NCBI GenBank assembly: GCA_037178625.1
Contig: CM074131.1
Coordinates: forward strand, 4,402,001 to 4,466,000
Length of the DNA: 64,000 bases
DNA from: Skeletonema tropicum
Taxonomy: Eukaryota > Bacillariophyta > Thalassiosirophyceae > Thalassiosirales > Thalassiosiraceae
Reading direction: 5' to 3'
The position numbers and the translations under genes were made by a program. Of the stretch, positions 51,558 to 62,383 are shown one piece after another; positions within the stretch are counted from its first letter, which is position 1, and every line of letters begins with the position of its first letter. Below the pieces are notes generated by a model, which made no database searches, was not told the origin of the DNA, and saw only the letters and a program-made list of their open reading frames with translations.

Positions 51558-54307
51558 CTTCAACCAAAATTGTAGGAGCAGCTAATGGCAACTTCATGCG
51601 AGCTTCAACACAAGCGGTACTCCCAATGTCTCAATTACGACCAGAAGCAAGAGAAGCTGACATCATCCCTCAACTGAAGAACTCCCTCGTTAGCATCAGC
51701 AAGCTTGCCGATAGTAGCTATGTCACCATCTTTCAGCCCGGCAACAAAGGCGTTACTGTGTATGACGAAAAAGATGTACAGATCACCGTGACAGGCGAGG
51801 CTGTTCTACAGGGCTGGCGTGAAGGAAATTTATGGCGAGTCCCGCTTGAAGATGGATCTACTGTTCCAATAAATGAAGACAAGCTTTCGGAAGCAGCTCA
51901 CAATTTGTTTGAGCTACCGTCTCTACGTGAGAGTATACGTTACCTGCATGCCTCGCTAGGATTTCCTGTAAAAAGTACGTGGTTGAAAGCAATTCGAGCT
52001 GGTAATTTCGCCGGTTGGCCGCTTGTTACAGTTGCAAATGTGCACAAATACTTCCCTGAATCAGAGGAGACGCAAATGGGCCATTTAAATCAACAACGGC
52101 AAGGCGTCCGCTCCACCAAAGCTCGCGAACCGCTCACGGATGTAGATACGTCTATGACCAAAGGGAAAAAGGAGAAAGATGTATACATCAAAGTTCTCGA
52201 CATGAAGAATCAAATCTACAGCGATCAAACAGGAGCATTCCCCATTCGATCCAAGGGAGGTCATCGTTATCTCATGGTCATGCTAGAGATTGATAGCAAT
52301 GCCATTTTAGTTGAGCCAATGAAGAGCAGGAAAGACGAAGAGATGCAACGAGCCTATCTAGTTCTCATCGGTCGCCTCAAACGAGCAGGAGTTCACATTA
52401 AGAAGCATGTCCTCGATAATGAATGCTCACAAGCGATGAAGGATCTCATTGAGCAAACCTGTCGGTACGAGTTAGTTCCACCAGATTCCCATCGGCGTAA
52501 CATTGCGGAAACAAGCATCAAGAATTTCAAACAGCACTTCATATCAGTTCTCAGTGGACTGCCACCATCTTTCCCAATGAACATGTGGCACAAGTTGTTA
52601 CCACAAACTGAGCTAACGCTCAATTTATTGCGACAATCAAATGCCTATCCCACCGTTTCCGCCCATCAAGCTCTATTTGGCGTTTTCGATTACAATAGAC
52701 AGCCACTAGCTCCACTTGGTTGTGAAGTACTTGTGCATGAAGCGACTGCTAGACGTTCATCATGGGGGCAACATGCCAAGAAAGGCTGGTCGCTAGGAAC
52801 ATCTGCCGAGCACTACAGAAGCCATCTCATTTTCGTCAAGGATTCAGCAGCGGAACGAGTGTGCGAAACTGTATTCTTTAAGCATCATTACATCACGAAG
52901 CCAAAGGTCACGCACGCAGATGTAGTCATCGCAGCAGCTCAAAATCTAGCAAAGGTCATTCAATGCAAGCCGAACTATGCAGGAGAAGGAAATCTTCGAG
53001 GACTCAAAGCTTTAAGTGAAATGTTTTCTTCCATAGCCGAAGGAAAGGCTCCAGCAGATTGGGAACGAGAATACGCACCTGAAAATAATCAACAAGAGCA
53101 GGAACATTCACCTCCAAGGGTGGAGATGGAAATGTCTACAGAAGAAGGAGCCAAGCTTCCATCTCCAAGGGTGGAGATGGAGAAGTCTACAGCAGAAAGA
53201 GCCAAGCTACCACCTCCTAGGACGCCAGAAAAAGAGCCAACAAGAACATCGTCGACCATCATTGCACCGTCAAAACCTATATCACCGTTGCAAAAGTTAA
53301 TCTCCGATTTCAAGGCAGCAGCTCACTCTCCCACTGATAATATCTTCACACCAAAAAGGCTACGACGAGAAATGAGAGCTCCAGAAATATCCTCTTCAAA
53401 CATTCTGCCAACCCGCACTCGTAGTGGTAGTAGGACATCCACTTCGACTGATACGTCTGAATACCTTGCCAATGCTCTCTTTGCATTAGACACCATGGAA
53501 GCAGAATATCTCAAACCATCGGCACATAATGACCTAACCGACTTCGCATACCAACTGCTCGCCTCTGAATCAGCGTACAACGTTCTTGATCCAGATACAG
53601 GAAAATCTCTGAGTTACCGTCAACTTCGCCAACACCCCAAGTTAGGTCCAGCATGGGATATTTCTTCAGCAAATGAATTTGGAAGGCTGGCACAAGGAAT
53701 TGGAGGACGTGTAAAGGGCACCAACACCATCTTCTTCATCCCAAAGAGTAAAGTCCCAGTAGATCGACGCAAAGATGTTAGCTACGGAAAATTTGTATGC
53801 AAAGTACGGCCCGAGAAGGTAGATGAACCGAACAGAACTCGTCTGACAGTAGGAGGCAACCTTATCAACTATCCATTCGAAGTTGGTACACCAACAGCAG
53901 ATCTTCTTCTTGCCAAAATACTTTTCAACAGTGTCATCTCCACCAAGACCAAGAATGCCCGATTCATGACCATCGATATCAAGAACTTCTATTTAAACAC
54001 ACCGATGCAACGATACGAATACATCAAACTCAAACTCAGCGACATTCCAAACGAAGTAATCGAAGAATATAACCTCCGCAACATCGCTACTGATGACGAC
54101 TTCGTTTACGTCGAAATTCGTGCAGGCATGTATGGCCTACCCCAAGCCGGCCTAATTGCGCAAGAACTTCTCGAAAAGCGTCTCAACAAAGAAGGGTACT
54201 ACCAGGACAAATATGTCCCAGGCCTGTGGCACCATGAGTGGCGCCCACAAGTTCACTCTCGTAGTAGACGATTTTGGAGTCAAATACGTCGGAAAGGAAC
54301 ACGCTGA
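51558..54307 (+). CDS. Copia pol, part 1: protease remnant, integrase, RT fingers
   Basis: The frame is open to 54307 and no convincing start is present since the 5' end is lost. The protease C-terminal half (LPQLKNSLVSISKLADSS-like region) is followed by a GAG-pre-integrase region with LHASLGFP. The integrase core starts at YSDQTGAFPIRSKGGHRYL (first Asp), with a second Asp in LDNECS and Glu in NIAETSIKNF. A spacer with two MEMSTEEGAKLP-like repeats comes next, then RT with FMTIDIKNFYLNTPM and GMYGLPQAG. The frame is lost at WHHEWRPQ just before the catalytic motif. The integrase zinc-binding HHCC looks reduced. Confidence 0.75.
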
Positions 54308-55316
54308 TCATCTGCTTGGTGTAATCCAAAAACACTACAAATGCTCCAAAGAATGGGACGGAAAACGATACATCGGCATAAAGCTTGATTGGGATTACGA
54401 TCGACGCAAAGTACATTTATCTATGCCTGGCTACGTCAAAACAGCAATTACAGAGTTAGGCCATGAACCACCAGAGCACAGGCAGGACCAGCCACATCGC
54501 CATGTCCCTCCTAATTACGGTGCCAAAACACAGTACGCCACACCAGACGACAATACGCCTCCCCTTGACAAAGCAGCAGCAAGTCGCATTCGCAAAATAA
54601 CTGGAAAATTTCTCTACCTAGGACGAGCCGTAGATGGTACACTCCTGACTCCACTAAGCGCAATCGCCTCAAATCAATCCAATCCAACCACCGACACGCT
54701 GGCTAAGGCTACCCAATTTCTCGATTACGTCAGCTCCCAAGAAGAAGCCGTCCTAACTTACAACGCTAGCGAAATGATATTAGCCACGCACAGCGATGCT
54801 AGCTATTTGTGCGAACCCAATGCAAGAAGCAGGGCTGGAGGACATTTCTTCCTTTCAAACAACGATCCCTTTCCACCCAACAACGGAGCCATTTTGAACA
54901 TCGCGCAAATCATCAAAAACGTCATGACTTCCGCCGCCGAAGCAGAACTAGCTGCTCTCTACATCAATGCAAGAGAAGCTATCTACATTCGATTAATCCT
55001 TCAACAACTAGGACATCCACAACCGGCCACACCCATCCAAACAGACAATTCCACTGCCGAAGGTGTCATCAACAGCAAAGTGCAACCAAAGCGCACTAAG
55101 GCAATGGACATGCGTTTCCACTGGCTACGAGATAGAGAAACTCTCAAACAATTCCGCATCTATTGGCGCCCAGGTCGAATGAACTATGCTGACTACTGGA
55201 CCAAACATCATCCAGGCGCACACCATCGAAACATCCGCCCAGAAATATTGTCTTCTCCCAGCGTTATCACAGAACTCAATGAACGCAAGAAAGAAGTCTC
55301 GGCAAGGGTGTGCTAG
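54156..55316 (+). CDS. Copia pol, part 2: RT palm/thumb and RNase H, shifted frame
   Basis: Biologically meaningful from about 54244 (HKFTLVVDDFGVKYVG, the catalytic VDD), in the next frame from part 1. It continues through WDGKRYIGIKLDWDY and the connection to RNase H: HSDASYL, SAAEAELAALY, QTDNSTAEG, KAMDMRFHWLRD, YWRPGRMNYADYWTKHH. A one-base indel at 54235-54255 separates the two parts. The remaining domains are complete, so the element decayed recently or the indel is a sequence error. Confidence 0.75.
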   Translation: MRKNFSKSVSTKKGTTRTNMSQACGTMSGAHKFTLVVDDFGVKYVGKEHADHLLGVIQKHYKCSKEWDGKRYIGIKLDWDYDRRKVHLSMPGYVKTAITELGHEPPEHRQDQPHRHVPPNYGAKTQYATPDDNTPPLDKAAASRIRKITGKFLYLGRAVDGTLLTPLSAIASNQSNPTTDTLAKATQFLDYVSSQEEAVLTYNASEMILATHSDASYLCEPNARSRAGGHFFLSNNDPFPPNNGAILNIAQIIKNVMTSAAEAELAALYINAREAIYIRLILQQLGHPQPATPIQTDNSTAEGVINSKVQPKRTKAMDMRFHWLRDRETLKQFRIYWRPGRMNYADYWTKHHPGAHHRNIRPEILSSPSVITELNERKKEVSARVC

Positions 55317-55463
55317 TCTCATCGTTTACCACTCGGGAATACCAGAGTTTGAACTCTGACACTTCTCTGTATCCGAGATTCTTTCTCGTTTCTCGATCGA
55401 CTCCGAGCGGTGTCAGAATTCCGATCCAACAAGAATTCTACATCGCCGGAGCCTCACGTTTTT
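55317..55463. other. Copia 3' flank, possibly LTR remnant
   Basis: After the pol stop there are inverted short repeats around GAATTC (TGTCAGAATTCCGATC; AAGAATTCTACA). No second copy exists to define an LTR. Confidence 0.35.
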
Positions 55464-55944
55464 TCACCATGATACAAAGTAGCCATAAAATCCATTCAGT
55501 AATTGATTCATAGCATTTACTTTGTTCACTGTCTTTCCAGGGGAAGCGAATTTTGTTGCTTCCTTCCATTTTTCTTTTGCCTCATCACTCATATCACTGT
55601 CTTCAATACTATAGTCACCAGATGCCTCTGCGAGGACAAGACCAGCTGGAACACCTGCCTTAAACGAAGCCAAAAAGTGCAGAGGACGAGGTCGACTATC
55701 ATCCTGTCCATCTCCATAACTAATCGTGCCAAATGAATCAATAACACTTTCAAAGTATTCTTCTTCTCTTGCAACAAGTGCGATCGTCTCATCCGACCAA
55801 TCCATTTCACCACTCCGTAATGCCAATATCTCATTTAAGCGTGAGAGCTCCTCATGATGCCGTCTGTCGGCATGATTGAATAAATGTGGAAGAGATGAGC
55901 TAGCGGTCGGTGTCTCGGCGACATGATTGATCTCATCTATATAA
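55464..55944 (-). CDS. Unrecognised exon-like ORF beside the copia insertion
   Basis: A minus-strand frame open from just after a stop near 55945 to 55464. It contains DYIDEINHVAETPTAS, HHEELSRLNEILALRSGEMD, WSDETIALVAREEEYFESVI, KAGVPAGLVLAEASGDYSIE and KVNAMNQLLNGFYGYF. Codon use looks real. The only internal ATG is that of MDWSD. It has the same orientation as the PP2C remnant and lies on the other side of the copia element, so it could be an upstream exon of that gene; AGVPAGLVLAEA also recalls acetyltransferases. Neither is proven. Confidence 0.35.
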
Positions 55945-56291
55945 TCTCATCTATATATAAAAGTATTGATTTTTTGACGCGACGTGAGCGACATCGAGTG
56001 CCGGTTGAAGTTGAGGTTGAAATTCATCACATTTTGGAGGCACATCATTTATGGTACCAAGTAAATAAGTAAGTAATTAATCCTCTTCCTTCATACGCCT
56101 GCGCCCTCCGTAAGCAGAGAACAACGTAAACACAGTCCTGTCGCCGTTTGCTATTAGACTACTTCCGCGGCGTCTGCCAACAACAAATATGCTAAAATGT
56201 GCTCACAGGCACAGGCAAGGTACTGCACTTAGCCAGAGGCGGAAGAGGAAGATAAGATGATGCCACCAACAAAGAAGGAAGAAGTCAATAT
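55945..56291. other. Intergenic, nothing recognised
   Basis: No supported feature apart from a short ATATAATCTCATCTATATA repeat at about 55937-55960. Confidence 0.4.
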
Positions 56292-56910
56292 TTACTGTGA
56301 TAAGCGATTGACTAAATTATTTGGTAAGATTGGATCATCAAATTGCTGGAGGAGAGAGGTGTGCCTATTGCTATTGCTATTGCTATGGTGTTTACCACAC
56401 ACCATTTCTCTCAAGAGTGTGTTGGCCACGTGTGCCACGTACCCTGACCAAAACAGTCCGCCCGGATCCACTTCATTAGCATACGCTCGAATCTCCTCCT
56501 TCTGTTTCTCTTTGAACACATCTTGCGGTCCCACATTCATAAACGGTCGTATCAAGCCATTACCGTCCAATCCCATACCAAAGTACTTTCCTGTATGAGG
56601 CACATCTCCGGCATTCTTGAAGAAAGTTTCGATCTGCATGAATTGAGATCGCCACTCGTCTGATGTCCATCCGGCTATGGAGAAAATTTCTATCGCGGCC
56701 CATTCACCTGATTGGACATGGATATTTCCAGGTTGTAGAACGGCACTCTCTTTTTCATTGTCGAAGGAGACATATCGCCATTCAACAGGGAGGGAAAGGA
56801 TATAGTCCAATTTTGTAATTTTATCCAACACAGCAAATAGCGTGTCTGCCGGAATCAAGTATTCAAGAAAAGGCATTCGCAACGGTAATGACACAGAACC
56901 AAAAATCCAT
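56292..56910 (-). pseudogene. C-terminal fragment of a FAD-linked oxidase (sugar-lactone oxidase type)
   Basis: The minus-strand frame is open after a TAA at about 56917, without an ATG at its start (the nominal start at 56894 is GTG). It encodes IPADTLFAVLDKITKLDYIL, VEWRYVSFDNEKES, GKYFGMGLDGNGLIRPFMNV and EVDPGGLFWSGYVAHV. A 'EWR' strand, a histidine-bearing turn before GKY and a final 'DP.G.F' are typical of the C-terminal cap of D-arabinono-lactone/FAD-linked oxidases. The FAD-binding N-terminal half is missing, so I call it a gene fragment; the family assignment is tentative. Confidence 0.4.
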
Positions 56911-57832
56911 CGTTGGTTTTATCGTACGCCTCACGGACAACTGAAGGGATGGTTGCCAGGACGCAATCGTACAAGCACGGAGAGTGATGCGCCGGTAATG
57001 ACAGCAGGAATGTATCATCCGCTGGAATTAAGGCGAAGGGGATGCGTCTAGAAAGACATAACGATGTTGTCTACCTCCACTATTGATGAGCATGACTCAA
57101 GTATGAGTTGACGTATCATTGCGAATGCGGCTCCCTCTGTCATGCGAGACGGCTTCGAGTATCCGGATCGCAAAGTCGAGAAGAAGGAGACATCCAATAT
57201 GTGTATTCCACAATAGACTGCTAGAGGTGGATATCATGACACATGAGGTGTAAAATAGGGGGTGGCAGTAAGGTAGCGCCGGGGAAACGTTCGAGCGGGG
57301 CATCAAAATAGATGTAGTGCTGGAATGTGGTGAGCGGTGAGGAGACGCCAAAGAAGCTGGACAATTGCAGCAGGAATGGATCATCTGCTGAAATTGGGGC
57401 TGGCGGATCAACAGCGCTAAGAGTGAGAAGCCGTGCAATTGTAGCAGGAATGGAACGTCTGCGGCAATTCAGGGCAGGCGGTGAAATAACGCCGAAAGGG
57501 GATAAGCCGGGCAATTCCAGAGGGAGACAATGCATAATGATCGACTTTCGGAATTTAGGCTAATGGGTGTTGGCAGCACTGCCCTCTTTGGAGACATCAA
57601 AAAGACTGTTCCATGATGAAGACATGCTCCTACCCATGCGGGGGTGCCACCTGATGCCTTGCGGACTTGCGGCAGGGAGGGGCTGGTTTGTGCCACCACC
57701 ACCCACGAATCAAAGTGGGACGACGGACAGACGGATCACGCATCATCATCCACCTTCTCATTCTTTTTTTAGAGGGGCAAAATCGACCTACACCATGGGA
57801 TTATTGCCGTAGTAATGAAATTACAGACCTTT
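56911..57832. repeat. Degenerate dispersed repeats
   Basis: Three related blocks begin GCAGGAATG(T/G)ATCATC..GCTG at about 57002, GCAGGAATGGATCATCTGCTG at 57369 and GCAGGAATGGAACGTCTGCGG at 57445; the last two are followed by an AATT..GGGC.GGCGG stretch. ORFs crossing them in several frames are likely artefacts. No gene supported. Confidence 0.45.
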
Positions 57833-57923
57833 AATTCACCCCTCATGTGGACCCCTCTTGATATGTTCCTCTTCACACTCTATTGAATCACATATCCAGA
57901 GGGGTCCACATGAGGGGTAAATT
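57833..57923. repeat. Hairpin with 33-bp arms
   Basis: AATTCACCCCTCATGTGGAC... (57833-57865) pairs with ...GTCCACATGAGGGGTAAATT (57891-57923) with two mismatches and a 25-nt loop. Probably a small MITE or hairpin RNA source. Confidence 0.9.
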
Positions 57924-59095
57924 AGATAGTGATTTATGGAACCACTAAGATGAGAGCTGCCACTTGCATAGGACCCTCATCCCCACCTTATCCTTATGAA
58001 TAACAATCTGTTGTGAGTGAACACATGTCAAATAGCCCATATTCTGCTTCTATCTTACTTTATAAAACGGTTGACTACCCAATAAGTCTGTGGTTCTTAG
58101 TATTCATGCCAAAGGGTGGTATAAGCGGGGCAAAAGTCTACATAAAAATTGCCAATTCGCAATGATACAGGAGTCTCCTGACATTGCACCAGATTCCACC
58201 CCCGTCAACTTCGGTCTAGCTCATCCTGCATCCAGTTAATATCACGGTCCATCCGCATTTATCGGCGAAAAGTCAGTATATCCCCACTGTATAGCGATCA
58301 GCATCCCAAAGTATTAGCTCCACTTAGAACTTGTATTGTTGCGTGATCCGGTCTCTATCCAAGCATATCTGTGATACCGATCAATCCTCTGCGCTATCAG
58401 CTGCATATTAGCATTATAGAAGCGAAGGGGATGAAATAAATGATAATTGGATCATGTCATCGCATTGTAACACCGTCGTATTAAACGTTATCGACATTCG
58501 ATGACCCGTCGGTGGTGCATGTCGAACCCAGTGGAGTGTATTCAGAGTTGTCGACCCGGAAGATCAGTCAAGACGACTCCGTTATACTCTTGATGAGGTT
58601 GCCGTCGATGAATGGTGTTCGTATGACTTCACTACATCACTATATCTCCGATCATCGGGACCGGCGACACGATGATACGCCGATAAAAAGGCCGCTGCCA
58701 GGGACTGTATATTATGCACCTATCTCATACTCCAACGTAACTATGTTGTCAATTTATATTTCAAAGAAATAATAGAAGAGATATTCCTCGAAGTAAAGTA
58801 GCGATGTCGTCGAAGTGGCGATGATTTTGATAGGGCGAAGTGACGGCTATCATGGTGGTAACAACTAGCTTTGGATCTCTTTGGATGGAGGTGGAAAAAT
58901 CTTTCCTCATTTTCTGTCTGACCGCGTTTTATTGTTAAGTAGGAATTCAGTATGTTTAATTCCTACGTACCCCATGTAAGGACCTTGTCAAATTTCCACA
59001 TTTTGGGGGATGGTGGTGCCCGCCAAAGCACCATCAGAGATAAAAGAGCGGGTCTTATAAAAACTATCTCCTTGTGTGACAAGTACGCTATAGCG
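57924..59095. other. Intergenic, nothing recognised
   Basis: There is a minor TAGGAATTCAG...TTAATTCCTA inverted repeat at about 58941-58967. No gene supported; an ORF at 58512-58772 has no recognisable feature. Confidence 0.4.
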
Positions 59096-59412
59096 TACTC
59101 CCTCTGTCCCAAAAAAAAGTGTCCATCTAGAAGATTGCGTCAGAATAAGCTCAATTTTAGTCGATAAAATTGCTAGCGCACATCGTTGGAAAGCTAATTT
59201 CACGGCGGATCCGCTTATTTGTAGATTGGAGGTTGTTAAGCGATTATTTATGCTGATATTGTTGAAAAAGAGGTAAATTTAACCTTAAACCTAACCCTAA
59301 TGCAGAAACTAACGTGTAGACAGATCACTTTGTACTTGTAGGAATAGTACGATTACGCGAAAATTATTTTCTGTACTTCAAATGGACACTTTTTTTTGGG
59401 ACAGAGGGAGTA
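59096..59412. mobile_element. Stowaway-like (Tc1/mariner) MITE with TA duplication
   Basis: The element is 59098-59410 (313 bp). Its ends CTCCCTCTGTCCC... and the exact inverse ...GGGACAGAGGGAG form a perfect 29-bp TIR that includes an A8/T8 run. It is flanked by TA on each side (59096-59097, 59411-59412). The CTCCCT(C/Y)YGT end is the signature of Stowaway MITEs. No coding sequence. It is inserted inside one arm of a GTACGC-TATA-GCGTAC palindrome whose uninterrupted relative is at 60714-60737. Confidence 0.9.
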
Positions 59413-61044
59413 CTAAAAGTAAAATTTTTCAAAGCTAAAGTTCTACTAAAAGAGATCACTTTCATAACTTTTAAGCATAACCATCGTGTTCAGCACACTC
59501 GATTTAGTCTTACAGCATACTTTAACTACTTTATTCCGTAACAAACTTCAGAGATACGACCGTTGCAAACTGCACCATCCGATGACAAAAAAAACGGCTG
59601 CGTACTATCTCCACCATACTTTGTACCATTATAACTTCATAACTAGACCACTCCAGAAGGCCACCAGTGGCTCCCCATGACGGCAATATCATGGAATCGC
59701 GAACCGTTGTGGTGCGGGTGTCAGAATTGGCCGGTGTGTTGTGCATCGTCCCCATACATAATGTCGTTGTGATGATGCGTCTTTCATCAACATGTGATAA
59801 TGGATAAATTCAATAACTACTCTTCAAATCAACCGATTCAAAGGAAACCAAAAGGTAGACTGCTTCATATGATGTTATTGATGGGATTAATGTGGGTGGA
59901 TCGGTCCAAATTGGTGAAGGGGTGGCCACATAAGATGCCATGGTTGTTGTGTCGACATGATTTTTTGATGATTTTTTTGAATTTTTGCAATCCGTTACCT
60001 AACAATTCACCACCATGACGACGATTTGACTGACACAGGAGGCGATTCCGACGACGATCTCATGCACAATGCTTACAACAACCCCGATGTACATGGCAAT
60101 GTCCTTGGTATCGCCTATTTCCCCATCGGGCCTTCTCCTACACCGTATTCCAGTGGCAGTTGCGCCCGACATCTTCCAAGTTATTAATATTGACGACGTA
60201 TTTGATGGAGTAAATCACCAAACGGCAGACGGAAGAGAAGATGGAGCGTCATATAACAATAATTGGAAGGTGTGTGTGCGAGGTCTCAAGGTGTGGTGCT
60301 CTCCTTCGGATGAAATAAAGGAATATGTGTTGGCAGCGAGATATTGGATGAAAATTATGTCTGCATCTGCAATGGTGAATTGATGCGTAATGCCTCATTC
60401 TACTACGCTCCACTCACCAAATATGCTAGGGCATAATGTTGGCAATAGCTTTCACTTGTTCCGATGATGTTATCAATGTTATCAGACCACTTCTTTGTAA
60501 TTCATTGCCACCGGAGCACAAAAATATGGAAAAACACGCAGATCGGGTTACACACTGATTACATAGATGTACGTAGTGAGCAAAATACTAGGGCTATAAA
60601 CATAAATGGGGCATCAAACGAAAGCTAAAATCATTCCTAACAAGATTGCTATGGTGATTTATGCTATTACTGCAGCGGAAGTAGTGTCATTATTAGCACA
60701 AAGATGGGTGATTTTTAGTACGCTATGGCGTACTAAAATGAAAAAAATCTTTCCTACAAGGAGATAAGATCGGATGCAGTTGGGTCTTGCGTAGCTAGGG
60801 TATCTGCGATTGCAGGGGAGGCAAACAGCTGTATAAACGTACGATAATAGACAAAGCCTTTGAAAAGGATTGTGTGATTATTTTAGAGTTTGATTGGCCA
60901 ATGAGTGCATCTGTGCATTGTCCACGTGGTTACTGTGGCTGATGCGACTACTTATGACGCACTTGACGTAATCATTCTATGTCACTCAATACTGTCGAGA
61001 GGTTTCCAATGAAGTCGACGTGACTCTTGTGAGTCCCGTCTAAG
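59413..61044. other. Intergenic with possible broken gene pieces
   Basis: The palindrome TTTAGTACGC-tatg-GCGTACTAAA lies at 60714-60737. At about 60012-60185 the plus strand reads HDDDLTDTGGDSDDDLMHNA, then YNNPDVHGNVLGIAYFPIGP up to a stop; 60182-60383 is open in another frame (INIDDVFDGVNHQTADG). The first piece faintly recalls zinc-metallopeptidase sequence, too weak to name. No intact gene. Confidence 0.35.
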
Positions 61045-61077
61045 CTCACAATAATGTCGCCTCTTGCGGGCCCACCG

Positions 61078-61959
61078 GCAACGTTCGGGTTGGCGAAAGT
61101 TGGCGATTATCCGTCACTTTTTGTGACGGATGTGACGGTAAGTGACGGTACATTAACCCGTCCGTCTCCGTCATGACGGAGATTGACGGATTCCGTCATG
61201 ACGGAGGACGCAAAGGACGGACAAATGACGGGCAAAAGGACGGCCGCTCTCGTGCCTCCTCCTGCTAACTGCCTAACTGATAAAGAATAAGTTGTAATAA
61301 AGATTGTAGCTGCATGCTGCATGCTAGACTTACATTAAAGAGTTGAGACAAGCCACCTGTTCGGCAGAAAAGAGTGGGAGGTCATGAGATACTTGCCGCC
61401 GCCCCGCCGACCCTACCTTAAGCGGTGATTAGGTTTTCATGTAATACTTGACCTTCGTCGCTTACATCAAACATCAAACAAGAAACTCAAAACGGAAGGA
61501 CGTCTGACACTGGCGGAAGACTCACTTGCACTTGAGCTTCGCTAGGATATTGCTGTCGATGGGACACGGATTCGATTTTCTTTTTCCATTTATTCCGCAT
61601 TCTTTCGAAGAGGAGATGATAAGGATTTGGAACGAATTAGGAGGGATCTCTAAGCCTTGTTGCATACCACACAACTGCATCATAAGACGTAAGTATTCAC
61701 ACTGTATTCTCATCATAGCCTTACGCCTCTTTATTACTTATCATGGGACGAATAAATATCATCGTATCGCCAATAAAGTGACGGCTGAAGTGACGGCTGA
61801 AGTGACGGCTGAGATGAAATGTGACGGAATCCGTCTCCGTCCGTCACTTTGGTGACGGATCAGTGACGGATATGTGACGGGTAAGTGACGGAAGTGACGG
61901 ATATATGACAGCACTCGGACCGTCACTTATCGCCAAAATATCGCCAGCCCGAACGTTGC
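61078..61959. mobile_element. Non-autonomous TIR element with tgacgg subterminal repeats
   Basis: The ends GCAACGTTCGGGTTGGCGA (61078) and, inverted, GCAACGTTCGGGCTGGCGA (61959) pair over 19 bp with one mismatch. Dozens of TGACGG/CCGTCA repeats crowd both ends, including the palindrome TCCGTCATGACGGA twice. The empty site is visible at 19064-19090 and 30188-30214 (GGGCCCACCAGACGTACTTT), so the element sits inside a copy of that repeat. A target duplication is not clear. The interior (about 61526-61690) has an open frame with no known domain. Confidence 0.8.
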
Positions 61960-62060
61960 AGACGTACTTTAAATTTCTGTTACAAACATACCGCGAGAGA
62001 GGCTACGCTGCACACGCGTATTTCACACACATCACTGCACACACCACTCGAATTGGAAGT

Positions 62061-62082
62061 GCCACGTCATAAATGACGTGGC
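62061..62082. repeat. Perfect palindrome containing ACGT cores
   Basis: GCCACGTCAT-aa-ATGACGTGGC. Each arm contains a TGACGTGG bZIP/CRE-like core. Confidence 0.85.
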
Positions 62083-62129
62083 AATATATAGCTTTTGTTT
62101 TTGGAGGGCAAAGCAAGGGCAGATTTTTT

Positions 62130-62159
62130 CTTGGGGCAAGACCCCTTTCTTGCCCCAAG
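62130..62159. repeat. 12-bp stem hairpin
   Basis: CTTGGGGCAAGA (62130-62141) and TCTTGCCCCAAG (62148-62159) pair perfectly around a 6-nt loop, just upstream of the MULE gene. Confidence 0.85.
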
Positions 62160-62383
62160 GACCAAGCTAGTCACAGAACTCTCTTTTCGCACATATAACT
62201 TTTGAATTTTGATCAAAGCCTTCGTCATTTTTTTTCTCTTCCTTATTACTTTGTTTCACGTGAAGGTGAAGATGTCGAAACGGGAGCGAGCGAAGCGAGC
62301 GACCTTACTTCTCTCTATAATCAATATATGAACCAATATCAGATAAAGTGGTATTACTATATTTTCCAGGGTATGATTATAGG

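Larger units (their letters stand above)
51550..55316 (+). mobile_element. Ty1/copia retrotransposon, 5'-truncated
   Basis: Integrase, reverse transcriptase and RNase H are present in copia order. The 5' LTR, gag and the protease active site are missing. The sequence starts inside the protease region (STKIVGAANGNFMRAS, SQLRPEAREADI) directly at the PDZ exon of the phosphatase gene. No matching LTR pair is visible. Confidence 0.85.
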
